Below are positions 41,702 to 55,700 of a stretch of 64,000 bases of DNA, piece after piece. A program made the position numbers and the translations under genes. The stretch is from Dimorphilus gyrociliatus (taxonomy: Eukaryota > Annelida > Polychaeta > Dinophilidae): contig CAJFCJ010000023.1 in assembly GCA_904063045.1 (NCBI GenBank), positions 372,001 to 436,000 on the forward strand. The letters are read 5' to 3'. Every line of letters starts with the position of its first letter. The first letter of the stretch is position 1. The notes under the pieces were generated by a model, which did no database searches, was not told the DNA's origin, and worked only from the letters and a program-made list of their open reading frames with translations.

Positions 41702-42363
41702 TCAAGAGAAACTACTCTTCTCTGTAGAATATTTAAGCATATTTTCCAATTTTTCTATTCTTCCCTTCATCGATATGTAAATAAAAATAGTTATTGCCAT
41801 ATTAAAGAACATGCAACAAACTGCAGCAACCGAAATGGAAATCGTTAAGGTTATTGTTAAATTCTTATTGTCGTCGTCATCGTCGTCGTTTTTACAATCA
41901 CCGTCTCCTAAAAAAGCAAGAAAATTGTCATATTGGTATTATTAACGATTAACAGATATAGTACTGAGGCTGTCTGGATTTTCGAATGTTCCCGGTGGGC
42001 CAGGAGGTCCCGGAGGTCCTATCGCACCCTGCTTTCCAGGTAAACCCACACCAGGACTTCCTGTATATCCCGTAGCTCCAACTCTACCCTTCATTCCTAT
42101 AGAGCCTGGAGCCCCTGGATATCCCATTCTACCAGTATGACCAGTTGCACCTACATATCCAGTATCACCTTTTCGCCTACTCGGGGCTGGGGGACCAAGC
42201 GATTCAGAGCCTATTAAAGATGAGGAAAAAAGTGTATACATATATTATATGTATAATATGTATTACATATATGTTTAAGAATTCATAATAAGTGTATTTA
42301 TAGCAATAGATCGTTGTAATTGACTGAGGAAAGGAATTTGAATAAATAAAGCAAAAGTTTGAA

Positions 42364-42394
<31 letters not shown>

Positions 42395-42639
42395 TTCTGA
42401 TATGCGAAAGAGAAAAATTAATAAATGGACTATTGCTCGAAATGCAATTATTAATTAATATAAACTATTATAAGATGTAGAATGAAAATGTTACCTTTGG
42501 GGCCTGGAAAACCAGAATTTCCTTGGCAATCTGTTGTATTGAAACTAACTGCTCTTAACCAAATAAATTGATTGAATATTTAATACTTACAACTTAAAGC
42601 GAGTAAGCAGCAAGTCAACAAAGACAATTTTAAGAGCAT
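41702..42639 (-). CDS. Small transmembrane collagen-like protein (copy A)
   Basis: Four exons: 42639-42591, 42530-42495, 42210-41965 and 41907-41702. All introns are phase 1, giving 178 aa. Exon 1 is a signal peptide (core LTCCLLALS). Exon 2 already starts Gly-X-Y triplets ([10 protein letters not shown]). Exon 3 carries RRKGDTG and about 20 triplets ending [10 protein letters not shown], with one interruption at GVGLPG. Exon 4 begins with Cys and a run of six Asp, then a membrane helix at about 128-155 and a cytosolic tail of about 22 residues. Domain order, exon order and phase are the same as in copy B, so the two are a tandem duplicate. The exon 3 donor is GTACTA, which is unusual but fits the phase. 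Likely a cell-surface trimer; the partner is unknown. Confidence 0.82.
42367..42394. repeat. (TA)n microsatellite in collagen copy A intron 2
   Basis: Perfect TA run between exons 2 and 3. Confidence 0.9.
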
Positions 42640-43765
42640 GATTAAAACTTTGATAGAGTTTTGATAACTGACGAACGAAAACTAAAATCACTTATAGAAA
42701 AAATGTTTAATATAACTTTTTCTTCAAATATTGAACAATATCATTATATTAGTCATTCATTCCTTAACCCTACTAGTATCAAGATTTCTCTTTTTCTCCT
42801 TTGATCTTGTAGAGGGCAGTCCGCGGAGAGCATACTCTTCCCAATCAAAAACAAAATAAATAGTCTTTATTTAACATTTCTAAGAAATCACTTTTCGCGA
42901 GTGGGCAAAAATGCATAAAATTCTGTTTGTCACCTAGGCCTAGTAGAGAAAAAATGGAATCTGTAGGAAGAGAATATAAAATAGAGATAGCGAATTAGAG
43001 GGTATGGTTGCCAAAGAGATGTTGTTTAACTCAGTGAACGTCGGATAGGAATAGTTGGGTAGGTATGAAACAAAAGAAGGAAAAGAATAGAAAAGAATGT
43101 GATTTATGTTTGAATGATTGAACAACAATGGTAGATAGATTTTGTATGATTTCAATAGTAAAACAAAACTTTCCAACTAGTGAGACTATATTAGACAGAT
43201 GGCGTTGTATGCAAAAATACGTCCAATGAGTAGAGACGGTTTAATTGGTGGGGGGCAAAAGGGGCATAATTAGTTTGTTTAAAGTATAAGAGGTTAATTT
43301 GTTGGAAATGAGGAGACATTGGCATTTTATGGTTAGGAATGAAGGAAATATTTTAACTCTGAAAGCATAATTCATATATATTTATCCATATGCCATCCAC
43401 GTGCAAAGATCTGAGTTCATTTAGGCCAAAATCTCAGCAAAAGTAAGTTTTTTTGAATATATTTTACTGAGTTTTAAGTTGGATTTTACTTGACCTAAAT
43501 CTTATCGTAACAGACTGTCATATAATTGTATAGGCTGAAGTTACTTTTGGCCATTATTTATAACTGTATCGTATGTATGAATCGATTGATACGCTTTGTT
43601 TAAAGTAAAAAAGAAATTGAGAGAGATAGGAAGGAGATTTGTAACGATACATTTTCTGATATAAACACTCTCAATATTTGTGTGTGCGTGTTTTTGTGTG
43701 TAGATACAAATATCATTAATTCAATCAACCTGTCAATCGATTGATTATTTCCCTATATTCATAAG
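42640..43765. other. Divergent intergenic region between collagen A and kazrin
   Basis: About 1.1 kb without coding sequence. Shared upstream region for two genes pointing apart. Contains AGATGGCG (43,197-43,204) and CACGTG (43,398-43,403). Confidence 0.5.
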
Positions 43766-46700
43766 ATGGCAATGATTTTGGAATACGGTTAGTTTTTATT
43801 AAATATCAAATTTGATGATAATACTATAATGAATTATATATATATCCGTAATATACCAATATCAACTGTATATAGATATGAAATATTTTTTTACAATAAC
43901 TTTATTTTTATTGTCGAAGCCTTCTTTCCATATATTTTATATTTTTTAAAGCTATAAAGTCTTTAAGTAACGTCAGGGAGAAACTTCTTACGTTACTGAC
44001 AAATTTACAGGCCGCACAGAAAAACGGTCGTGATGAATACTTTAAGGTAAAAAAAAATCATAATAGAAGAATTAAAAACAAAGTAAAAAGCTTTACAACG
44101 CTAAATTTCACAATATATATATATATATAGATATCTATACAGTATATACCTTCTGTATAAAGTATCTATATATATATATACAGTATATATATATATCTAT
44201 ATTTATAAAATATGTTTATATACAGTAGTTGTTGTAAATAATATTGCACTCATCTCTTCTCTTGTTTTTACTATACTGTGTTTTTTTTCTATATTCAGTA
44301 AATTTTGAATATTTACTTTTCTTCTACCAATCACCATCATTATTAATCATTATATTATATTCATTCATTTATCAATCATCATTGAGTGTTATGCTTCTGT
44401 TTCTATTGTGCCATTTACTAATACTCTTAGTAAAATTCTTACTCCGTTTGCTCAACATGATAAATTAAAAGAATGTAATCAAATAAGAAGAGAAACCGTT
44501 GAATGCTATCTAGTATGTCTCTTGAATAGCAATACATTTTCACTTCCTTTCTCTTAAAAAGCAGTTATTGCTATTTTCTCCCTTTATATTCTATTGGTCT
44601 TAAACGCCTCTGATTTTTCTCTATTTCTTTCTTTTCGTAAATATGGCGATTATTATTATTAATAATATAACTTGTTTTGTTTGTCCGTTTATTCAAATTA
44701 GGAGAGGGACGGTTTAAACACTTCGATTCTAGTCATTCAAAGTTTGTTGGTAGAGGCAAAGGATAAATTTAAAAGAATGAATGAACACAATGGCCAGGAT
44801 GAAAATGGATCTAGCAAGACAAAACTAAATAATAACAATAATAACAGTAGTAATAGTAATAATAATAATAATAATAAAGAGTACGAATCGTTAAAGAGGA
44901 AGAAAAGTTTTAAAGCTTGTAAGAGATGCGAAGAATTGAAAAGTCAAATAGAAACTTTAACGGATGCTTTCAAAGGTATAAACAGAAGTATTATTATTAT
45001 TAATTAACTATATAAAATATTTACAAATGTTATTGTATTATGTTTGCTTAGACGAAAAGAGAAATTTGAGATTGGATAAAATTAATCTTATGCACGAAGT
45101 TAGAAAATTAAGGAAATCTCAGATGGGTAATAGAATTATTGATATTTTATTATAATAACTTTAAAGTTAAAACATTGGTTTTAGTGTAAGAGTAAATATT
45201 TCCTATTCGTTGCAGAAAGGGAAATCTTTGTTGAGAATTTCTGCCGTCAATACGAACAGAAAATGATTAAATTTGATGAAACTCTTTTGGAAACTATTCG
45301 CGAAAAGAAGAATTTGGAAATTCTCAATTCAGAATTGAAAAAAGAAAAGGAGAATCTCGCTAAAAAAATCGATACTAGCAGACAACAATTAATGCTTGTA
45401 AAGTTTCTTTTACTTTTTCCTTTGATTAGGCCTACATTTGCGCTCTCTCTCTCCGTCTCTCTCTCTCTGTCTCTCTCTCACATTCAAAACGCTTTTTTCC
45501 CTTTTAATCACTTAGGCAAATTCGAGAATTTTACTATTGGAAAGGGAACGAACTACGTCGACCAAAAAGAAAAAAGGACAGACGAGAGCTCATTCGGCGA
45601 GCAATTTAAGCCCCTTGGACCGTCATCTAATCATTTCTGAGCCTATTGAATCGCTGATTAATAGGAATATAAACGGAAAGCCAATTTCCTCCGAAAGCTT
45701 ACATTCTTTCAAAAATCGAGACAAAGACGTCCAAAATGAGGAGAGTTTAAAAGCTACAGATGGAGCCACCGATAAGATTGATCGTAAACGAATGGAAGAG
45801 GATCAAGTTCGGCAAGTGGTAGACACTTGGCAAAAATTGAGTAAGAAGAGGACGAGCTTTTCAAATATTTCCAAGTTTTTCGGTAGAAATCGAAATAGTA
45901 GAAGCGATTTGAGAAAGACGAAAAGTCTTCGAGATTTTACAGTCGATGAAGTCGCCGCCTGGTTTGATCAATTTTTAGGTATGGCTTGCTATAAAGAGGA
46001 GATAAAAGATAGCGTTTGCGATGGAAAGGTAAACTATAATATAATATATTAGCCAATCGCAAGACTAAACGATTAATTAATTGAGTTATATAAACATTAA
46101 TTAACTAATTAATTAAAATTGGTTCATTTTAAAATGAATTGGGTTTGTTATCTTAATAGTTTAACTTTAATTTATAACAAAACAGATGCTTTTGGGTGTT
46201 GATACTTCGGCGTTGAGTTCAATCATTAAGTTCAAGTCACCTTTACATTGTAGAAAAGTAAAAATCGCTTTGGAAAGATACAGAAACGATACCTCGAATC
46301 CGTATTCTTTAACGGATTACATAGACAACTATTGGGTATCGACTACGTTCCTGGAACACGTTGGACTTACTAGATACGCAAATAAATTTACTGAACAAGT
46401 AAGATGGCGCTTGAAATAGAATAATGAAGTAATTGAATCATTCGTTTGTCTCTTTCCTTTCTTCAATATAGTTGATTGACGGTCCAGTTTTATTATCATT
46501 AGTCGAAAGAGATTTGGAAGAGTTTTTAGAAATAAACGAATCTTTCCATAAAATTAGTATCATTTGTGGTATAGCAATGATGAAAATTCTCTCAATGAAT
46601 AAGAACGTGAGTATCCCATTTTTGTATGATATGATCTTATAGTTTTTCTTATTATTCTTATGTAAAGTTGTTGGAAGAGAGGCAGAAAAAGTGCGAGACT

Positions 46701-48230
46701 ATTGACGAAGATTTATTGGTTTGGAGCAATTATCGTGTTCGAAAGTGGTTAGATAGTATAAATCTTCAACAATATTCGGATAAAATTGTAGATAGTGGTA
46801 TACACGGTGCAGTTTTCCTCCTTGACGAACACTTCCAAGCTGAATATTTAGTGGAAAAATTAGCTATTAGTCAGAGAAGTTTGAGGAAACACCTGTCGGA
46901 GCGCTTTGAAGTTCTTACGAGATCTGCCAGGTAGGTCTTAAAATTACTGAAATGCAATTTATCGATAAACTTAATTAGCGTTACCACTGGGGTACGCAGT
47001 AAGGTATGATTAACAGGATAGACTAGTAAATTCAGTGTTATCTACAATAAAAAAAAATACATGTGTATAGTTGTCGTTGATACAGGCTTAAATTAGCATA
47101 TAACGAGTCGCACCTTTTGTTTATACTATACTCTTTGTGTACGCTGTGTAATGTATCCAATCTATTTAAATATGCTGAACAATTACATATAATGTAATTT
47201 GTAACCTAATACAAGGTAACAAAATACCTTGTACGGAGGTTATTGAAAACAGAGGGAGTAAAAAGAGCAACTAACACAACTGGCAGAAAGATAGGCTAAT
47301 GTTACTTTTTTTTAAATTTGTATACAAAGTATTGTTCCTTATACTATTAATAATTTCTTCTTTGAAAAGGAAAGTGCGAAGAAGAAATCGGTAGGTGATA
47401 AAAAGAGCAAATCTTGTCATTCATTTATTTAAATTTGAGTTGAGTAAATTATTAAATGAAAGGAATACATTGAATTAATAAGTAAATGAATAAAGAAGAG
47501 ATTAATGAGATTTGCTATACTCTTTCCTATTATTTTCAACCTTAAAAGCTTAAGATGATTAAGGAGAAAGTACACGTTTTATATTTGTCTCGGCACGTGT
47601 ACATTTCTAAATTTTCCTTGTTACCACTTTTCTACTTTTCACCCCCTCCCGCTCTTCTTTCCTCTCCTTACCAATTTATCTACTATGTATAGAGATGGCG
47701 ACACTGAATTAATCAGCTTGCATACTGTAAAAAGTAGAAATTTAACAATTTAAAAGGGGATTTTTTTTCTTAAAAGGAAACAATTTCAAAAGAAAAAGAT
47801 GAAATAATTTAACTTATCTGTGCAGTTTTAATTCCGCGTAAAAGATTACATAAATGTAAAATATCTACCATTAACGACAAGTTCATTGATTTATTCTTTT
47901 TTGTGTGCGAATGGAATCATATTTTTTTCCTTTTATCTATTATAGTATTTTGAGATTACGTGTGCAGTGTTTCGTATATGTACATGTCCTAGATAATAAC
48001 ATATATATTATATATCTTTAATTTACATCAACAGACCCACTAGTGCGATTTTTAGTGATTCGACGAACGAAAGAAGAAGCTCTGCAAATTCTTGGAAAGT
48101 GGGTATTGAAATATTTCTGTTTTCGATAATTATCATTGATGTACGCTTCTTTTTTTTTGGGTCATTATAGGATTCTCTTGGAAGGATTTTAAGAGGAAGA
48201 TCGAGAAGTAGATCAGACGCTTTTAATTGA
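43766..48230 (+). CDS. KAZN: Kazrin (coiled coil plus three SAM domains)
   Basis: Eleven exons: 43766-43787, 43952-44046, 44702-44975, 45052-45126, 45216-45397, 45516-46028, 46186-46398, 46472-46606, 46668-46930, 48035-48098 and 48171-48230. Every junction is GT-AG in matching phase, total 631 aa. The N-terminal third is coiled coil and includes a stretch similar to the vertebrate kazrin coil (DEKRNLRLDKINL, EREIFVENFCRQYEQ). A basic, Ser-rich linker (SISKFFGR-like) follows. Then come three SAM domains at about 356-424 (VAAWFDQFLGM), 436-500 (WVSTTFLEHVGL, LIDGPVLLSLVERDLEEFL) and 520-588 (VWSNYRVRKWLDSINLQQY, SGIHGAVFLLDE). The order and sequence match kazrin better than liprins. Kazrin links membranes, desmosomal proteins and endosomal traffic in animals. 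An Asn-rich run (about 82-98), encoded by AAT repeats, interrupts the coil. The C-terminus is Arg/Ser-rich. Confidence 0.9.
44825..44877. repeat. AAT-type repeat inside a kazrin coding exon
   Basis: Imperfect AAT/AAC/AGT repeat translated as an Asn/Ser run in exon 3 of kazrin, in frame. Confidence 0.8.
45447..45480. repeat. (CT)n microsatellite in a kazrin intron
   Basis: CT run with CCGT and TGT interruptions, just before the exon 6 acceptor, where it adds to the polypyrimidine tract. Confidence 0.85.
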
Positions 48231-51200
48231 AAACTTTCATTTTTTTTTTGACAAGCAAATTTTATTGACATATACAAAATATTTACAGAGCATATGATGA
48301 ATGTTCATGCAGTGTAGGCGACATATATAAAAATATAAAATATATTTGCATGCATTAAATATATACATATATGTATATATATAAGATCTATGGAAAATGC
48401 ATATAGAATTTTAGCATAAACTCTTACAGCATAGCTTGGATGTATGCATATATACATACTGATAGTCGTTTTTATAAAAGTACGTACTGTTCATACAGTA
48501 TGTATATTAAGGAAACAAATATATTTTTGTATTAGTATTATGTCTACAACTACGAAGAATTTGCACAATTATTAAACTTTTATCGTTCATTGTTTCTTAC
48601 ATTTCTCCTTTTTCTATTTATTTTAACATTTTTCTTTTAAAAAAAAAAAAAACAATAAAAGAAAAGTGAGAAAACCTTAAATTATAATTCAAACAAATAA
48701 AAAAAAAGGAAAAACAAACAAACAAACAAACAACGAAAAAATACTGAAAAGTATAACATATAATATCACATTCTGTGCTCTTTTTCATTATTTTAAGTAC
48801 GAAAAGGGAAGGAAACAAATGTTTTTTCCCTTTTTTCTCATACTTATTCACCTTTGACGGAGACGATATTATTCAAAGCAAAAAATTGGCACATGGAAAA
48901 AAAATTACAATACACCCTTTTCATTTTCCTCCGACTGACTAAATGAAACGTGGAAACTGTTTCTTTTTATTTTGTTTTTTTCTCAATTAATTTTTATTTT
49001 TTTGTTATTTTTTCCTCTTTTAATAAAGATTTTGGACGGATATTCAATTCTTTCCATTATGTAAAATATATATAAAGATATTCCACCTCTAGATAAATAT
49101 TCAAAAATATATTATTATTATTATTAATATTAATTGTGTTCATTAGTCAATTTTTACGAATAGATTATGTAGTGTTGTTTTATGATGCTACTGCTACAAA
49201 AAACAATTCAAAATTTGCTCAAATTGTCATATTTTACAAATAAAGGAAAAAGGTATAAAAAGGAAAACAAAAAACAAAACTGCACATTTTAATACATCTT
49301 ATATTATCATACAATATATGACAGAAACATATTGTGTAATGCGTGACGTAACAATGCTGTTGGACAGATTGCAGGTATGTGCTTGTTCTTCATAAAACTA
49401 AAAAACAAACAGAGAAAAACAAACAAATAAACGTTTCGTTCGATTGGTCCGCTTTCACCAGCCTAGAATTATTCTTGTTACTCATTATTAGGTCAGCGTA
49501 TTTTAGAAAAAATAACAATCGTGTTGATATGATTTATTTTTTCTGAAATGGTGTGCTTTCCTAATAAAAAGCAATAAGATTTTTCTCTCTTTATATATAT
49601 ACTGTATATGCTTTTAATACAATTTAATATATAACAACCTGGATAAATGAGGCACTAAATATTTTCAATTTTGCATATGTTAATTAATAAATTACATTGA
49701 CGATACATATGTGTACCTGTAAAATTTGGATTTATTCCTATGTACAAAGATGATATGATTGTAGATTGTTATATGTATAAAATGGACGTTATGCAACTGT
49801 ATCTCGTAAAAGTAGAGAGTAGAATAGATGTTTAGAATAGAAAATAACGATTATATACTATACAAATATATATATGTATATTTAAAGAATTTAGTGTTAT
49901 ACGCTACAAATTCTCTTTCCCTCCTTACAGGCGAAAAGTTTCAATTCTTTCTTATTTTCCTCGAAATTACTTTGATTGCATTTTTCAAAATGATTATTAA
50001 GAAAGAACTTGAACAAACAAAGAAAGAAGACAGCAAGGAGAAAAAGTTAATGTCATTCGTTTCATTCCTTTTTTTTTTCACTTTAAAAGAAAAAAGACGA
50101 AGAAAAGGAAGAATATACACAGGGATGACAAAGGATAAAGTACACCAATTTTATCCTATAAAAGTCTATAATCGTTAATTAATTATAAAGCCGTCTGATG
50201 CACGTAGATATGTCCGTCGAAAGCAGCCGTAAATAGTATTTCCTTACTGCAGTAAAGGTGTGTTAAGTAAGTAATGGCGATAGAATTCATTTGACGGTAA
50301 AACTCTCATTAATTGCATTATAGGAGCATGAAAATATATACTGTATACATATATATGTACATATACATGTATATATTAATATATATCTATATACGGTATA
50401 TATAATTTACTTAGGGTGTGTATTTCGTAATTCCCTATATGAGAATAGAGTTTTGGCAAACTTCCAGAAAAACATTGTACCTTATTGTATCTGCCTTAGC
50501 TAATGATATGCTATTTTCTAATATTATCCTAACCCCCAGCAATTTCTTTTTTTTTTTTTGAGAGAATTCTACAAGATTTTAAGTACGGAAATGTTTCTTC
50601 TAGAAAAAAGTCACTCTAAATTAAATAGAGAGTATTGTAACATCAATGTGGACAGGCAGATTGGGGGGGGGGGAGAGAGAGGGAATAAACTAAGGAAATG
50701 AAACAATATATATATATATATAAACTGCTATATAAATAGCCTACGTTTTTAATCTTATCAAGAAAAGATATGAGTCATAAGGAAAACAGAAATATTTTCT
50801 GATTATTCATTCTCTGTCGTAACTTGCGTTATTGGTTTCATAAATAAATAAAGCTTGTTTTATCTTAATTTATTTTTTGTTTTACTTTACAGTCCTAATA
50901 CACACTCCACTACTACTGAACAGATGATGTTGAATGATTGAAAAAAAACGCGCGTCACGCATTATTGATTACTTTTGCCCCTAAATTATTCTCGGCTGCT
51001 TTAATGAGACATGTTTTTCACCCAGGTATATTTTTCGAAGGGAGCTGTGCATTTCCATGGAAACGCCGTGGTAAAGATGAAACGGAAATACCTGTTCCCT
51101 TATTTCCCTGATACATACAGCCTGCGAGTATGCTTAATATGCGTATACAACACATTTATACGTAGAAAGGTGTTATGGAACAAAGATATATATATATATA

Positions 51201-52770
51201 TATATATTTATAAACAGTGTACAATATATATATTATGTATAAACTATATATACATATATATATATATATGTATATGTTGTATATAATTCGTTAATAAATT
51301 GACTTAAGTACTACTATCGTCCTTTGATTTTGTGACAAAAGTATCTATACAAACAGTAGAGTCGCTATTGAGAGAGTAAAAAGTGTATAAAATACAGTTG
51401 CATGACGTCAGTTAAAGAGTTACTGTTGTCGTTTTTGTACTGATTGACCTGGTTTTTGAAAATGTTCAATTAAGTAGAAAAAAAATGGCATATAAAAAAA
51501 GAAAGAAAGAGTAAAGAAAAATATAACAAAAAAAAAACAAGGGTCTTGATTATTATGGACTTTGTATAATTAATTAACCGACGTGTGCCGTGCCCGCGTT
51601 ACGTTTCTTTCTTTCAGTCATTCATTCAGTCAGTTAGTCGAATACGGTTGACGGATTGTTAATCGGGTTTGTGAACACTGTATATGTTTTCCTACTTTTC
51701 ATTTCTCCCTCAATAGAATAAATACAAAAGTAGAAGAATGAACAGATAAACTCTCTGCTAATATTTTATTGCATATTTTTTTTCTTTTCGCTTATTTACT
51801 ACTAAAAAAAATTCAACAAATTCTATTATCTTCTTTTATGCTTATTTCTTTTTGTAGACAAAAAGAAGAGAAACAAAAATAAACAAAAACAATTTGAGAG
51901 AGAGAGATACAGAGACTGAATAAGTGTTTTTCGTACCAAAAATTCACACAACACACAAATAAAAGTATTATTATTAAACTAAATTGAATTGTAAGGAAAA
52001 GGGAAATTATCACTTCGCATTTCATTTATATTATCATTAATAAATTGTCAAAAATATCTCTTAAAATGTTAAAAATATCAAAAGAAAATAAAAATCCTCT
52101 TCTTATAAATTATGAAGTATTTACGTCCCTTTTATTTATTATTATTTCTTATAATTCATATATTTGAATACTATACTAGGTCTTAATACGATTTAGGATT
52201 TTCGTTTAATATTATAAACAGTAACTCTTTAGTTGATGTTCCTTTTAAAAATTTTAAAAGGAAACACTTACCAAGTGTTTTGTTAGCTCTGCAGAAATTA
52301 TTCACACACAGTTTTTGTTTTTCTTAACTAAAATTAATTGCCCATTTTGAGAAATTGAGAGAAGTTAGGAAGGCGGAGATGCGTGTAACAGTTACATATA
52401 CACTTACGTACGAATACATATTGGTCTATAAATGTATATATGTATAGCATTATATCTTACTTGGAAGATACAGAGAGAGAGCAAAAAAAAGAGAGAGAGA
52501 TAGAATATAAGGATATATAAATATATGAATAGATAAATAGAGAGAGAGAGAGAGACTGACCGGTTAATAAGGGAAGTATGAGAATACAGTAATATCTTGA
52601 ATTTTCTTTCCCTTCTTACTATTCTTCTTTCTCTGATTATCTTCATCTTCGTCTTCTTTCCATTGACGTTTTTCTCCTTCTTCTATTCCTTCTCTTCTGA
52701 TTCCTTCTCCTCCTTCTCCTCCTCCTCTTCCTTCCACTTCTTCTCTTTCTTCTTCTTCAACTTACTTATC
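48231..52770. other. Intergenic region between kazrin and the AT-hook-like gene (convergent)
   Basis: About 4.5 kb, very A+T-rich. The first part is probably kazrin 3' UTR (AATAAA at 48,653). No supported gene. The open frames at 49828-50178 and 51011-51286 are Lys- or Ile/Tyr-rich and lack context. A G run of 11 lies at 50,663-50,673 and TA runs at about 50,708-50,722 and 51,184-51,207. The stretch 50,930-51,160 is less repetitive. Confidence 0.5.
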
Positions 52771-55700
52771 TCAAATGTTTGCTACCAACTCTGATAGCAT
52801 TTGAGGATAATTTTGTTCAATACTCAACGACGGTAGGGTTATACTTTTATCCCCTTCCCTTAAAGTTATTAATTGAAGAGCTGCAGAAGCATTTTTATTA
52901 TCCAAGTTCAGTTGAGGAAATAGTTTATCAGTAACAGCATCCAATAAATATGGATCTTCTCCCGTAACGAGTGTCTTATTAGAGCAGGAGAGAACTTTTC
53001 TTGGCCTAAAGTGTTAAATAGATTATTAATTAATGGTTTTTACAGGCAATGAATAAATATTATAGATCTAAACTTATTTTCTCTTCTTCTTTTATGGCAT
53101 TTTTTTCCCTTTCTATTTTTATATAAATCATTTTTTTTCTACTTAAAAACATTGTTAGGTTCTATCGAGTTTTGACTTTTTTATTTGCCTCAAAGGACAT
53201 TTCTAATTTCGTCTATCACGTGATTGAACGTAGGCTTGCTTCAATATGTTTTATAGTCTGACAGGCTGTTATAGAAAAATTATTGGCTTATCAGACAACA
53301 GTAGATAAGCCGATGGGTCAAAAATTGTACGTACACTTGAATAGCAGGAGGTATTAGATAAGCGATGTGATTTTCTACGAAGATGAAGCTAAATTATCAT
53401 CTTTGAATAAAAGAGATATTGTTGAGATTAAGAGAAAAAATATAGAAAAATCTTAAGAGAGAGAGAGAAAGAAAGACAGAAAACATAGAAGAAGAAGAAA
53501 AAACAGCATTATATCTGTTCATATAAAGTAGCATAATGATGATCGATTCAAAAAGACACGAGCCACAAAATAAACATTTCGTGTACATAGGTACACGTAC
53601 AAATAAACATGAACGTTTGACTACAAGGGGCGAACATGTGACGCTCTTAAAATAAATCATCGATTAGAGTAAGCATTATACGATAGATTTATTACGATTG
53701 TAAATTAGGGCCACTAAAAATTGAATGGAAGGTTTTGTTTACTATTTTTTTGTATATTTTGTTCGAAATCCTATTAATTGATTGATGACCTAAAAAGGGA
53801 CGCCATACAGTTGCCATAAAAAGCATTGCATAACTGTCCTGAACAACGTTTAATAGAGCGAAAAATCTATTGATCACTGTTCAGTTGTCTTAAAAAAAAA
53901 AGAATTGTAGATTGTCCTACTTTTCCTTATTCTACATAAGGAATATGATAATTGTGAATTGAATTATTGATAGTTAAAGCGCTAACTGACCTTCCTCTTC
54001 TGGCGGGGGCGACAACAACATTTTGCCCTTTTTCCACGCTTTCGAAGAGTTTATTCAGCAAATCAGGATTGGCTACCGAAATCTTCCTCTCACCTTTAGG
54101 TGCCATTTTGGACGGAGGTGTTACTGGGCGAACTTCTTCGTCGCTGTCTTTGGTTCCAAGAGGCGGAAGAATTGGATAGTTGACTGCTGGAGAAACATGA
54201 GAGGGCCTATTGGGTTGTTGCCAGAAGGATTGTGGGAATGCCCTTAGTCTCATTGGTAAAGGTTTCGGTTCTAGGTAAAAAAAGAGTAAGGTATAATTGT
54301 TAGCTTTAAAAAAATGTAATTGAATATTCAATATTTCTATAGAGAGAACGAGAGAAGAACGAAAAAAGAATTAAATAATAAAGAGGGAAAGAAGTAGGCC
54401 AAGTTAAGTTTTTACATATAGATTATTAATACTATTATTTCTCTTATGTATAAAGTATTTCTAGGCTTTTACTAATACTTCTACAGATAAACAAAGAGCT
54501 TCCACGCGATATACCTATTTTCTCTATGTATATAGATGTTTTTCTATAGTATTAAAATACAAATACAAAATTATCAGCAAGTTCAATATTTAATAAATAG
54601 TTTAGACTATAGTTTTTTGTAACCTACTTAAGGATACTCTTCCCTTAAAGCTTCATTAACCTTAGATTATTGAATTCAAGGTAATCTATTCTTTACGACA
54701 TTATCACGATTCGATAGTTTTCCCAAGTTGATTCGTGAGTTAGATAACCTAATTATTTAAAAAACAGACCCATTCGAAGTTTGTAAAATGGGCAGGCTTA
54801 TCTTTTAGCCTATAGATTTAACTACAGTCGATAAATGATTCGGATAGATTACAGAACTTATATTTTTATAAGATTTTTTTGGGTGGATTAATAGCGGTCA
54901 TGGTTACCGGAAAACATGGTCAAACACCTAAGTCGTCAATTGATTATAGGCTTAATCCGTTTAGAAATAGTGCAAACTGTTTACTTTAATACACGTTTAG
55001 CGTGCCTTGTAGATCATTCTTAAATATATCATCATGCTAGGCCGTTTTCGTCAATTAAGCCGATTGAAGCCTACTTCCGATTCTATTGCACTTTCAATGA
55101 ATTTTTATTATAAACGTTTTTCACTAAGAACAAAATAGAAAAGAGACATAAACTGGTAAGAATATCCAACAAATATATAAATAGTTAAACAATTTCGTTG
55201 CACTGAGTTATGAATATTTTAAAGGATTCTTGTTATTATAATCTATAATCATTTTGATCAAAAAAATTCCTTCCTTTTTTCTGTCATTTAAAGAATTTCT
55301 TATCAATTTAACTTCATCTTTAATAAAATAATCTATAAATCTCTTCTGTTTGCGTGAATTTTATTATTGTTTGAGGAATATTTTTACTATTTATGCTATC
55401 ATTATTATGTAATAATTACATTTTAAAGTACCATTAACCCAAATGTTTACCGTCCTCCTCTCTTTCTCATCCTCCGCCCTTCTCACTCACTCTCTCTCTC
55501 TCTCTTTAGCTTGCTATTGTATTCAACAACACACTGTTCTCTCTTTCATTTTCATGAATAAATCAATATAGATGGAATGAGAAAGAAATTTTTCTAAAAT
55601 TTTCAACCGCTACCTAACATGCAGATTAATTATTCTATTATCCTAAAGAAATCTTAATCTCTCTCTCATTCTCTCATTCTCTCTCTTAATAAAATGCTGA

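Noticed and set aside
49828-50178. Open frame after a CCTTACAG acceptor-like site
   Set aside because: Lys/Phe-rich low-complexity translation without recognisable motif or a neighbouring exon in phase.
51011-51286. Open frame with KGAVHFHGNAVVKMKRKY
   Set aside because: The beginning looks mixed, but the rest is TA-repeat translation (IYIYIY) and no splice partner was found.
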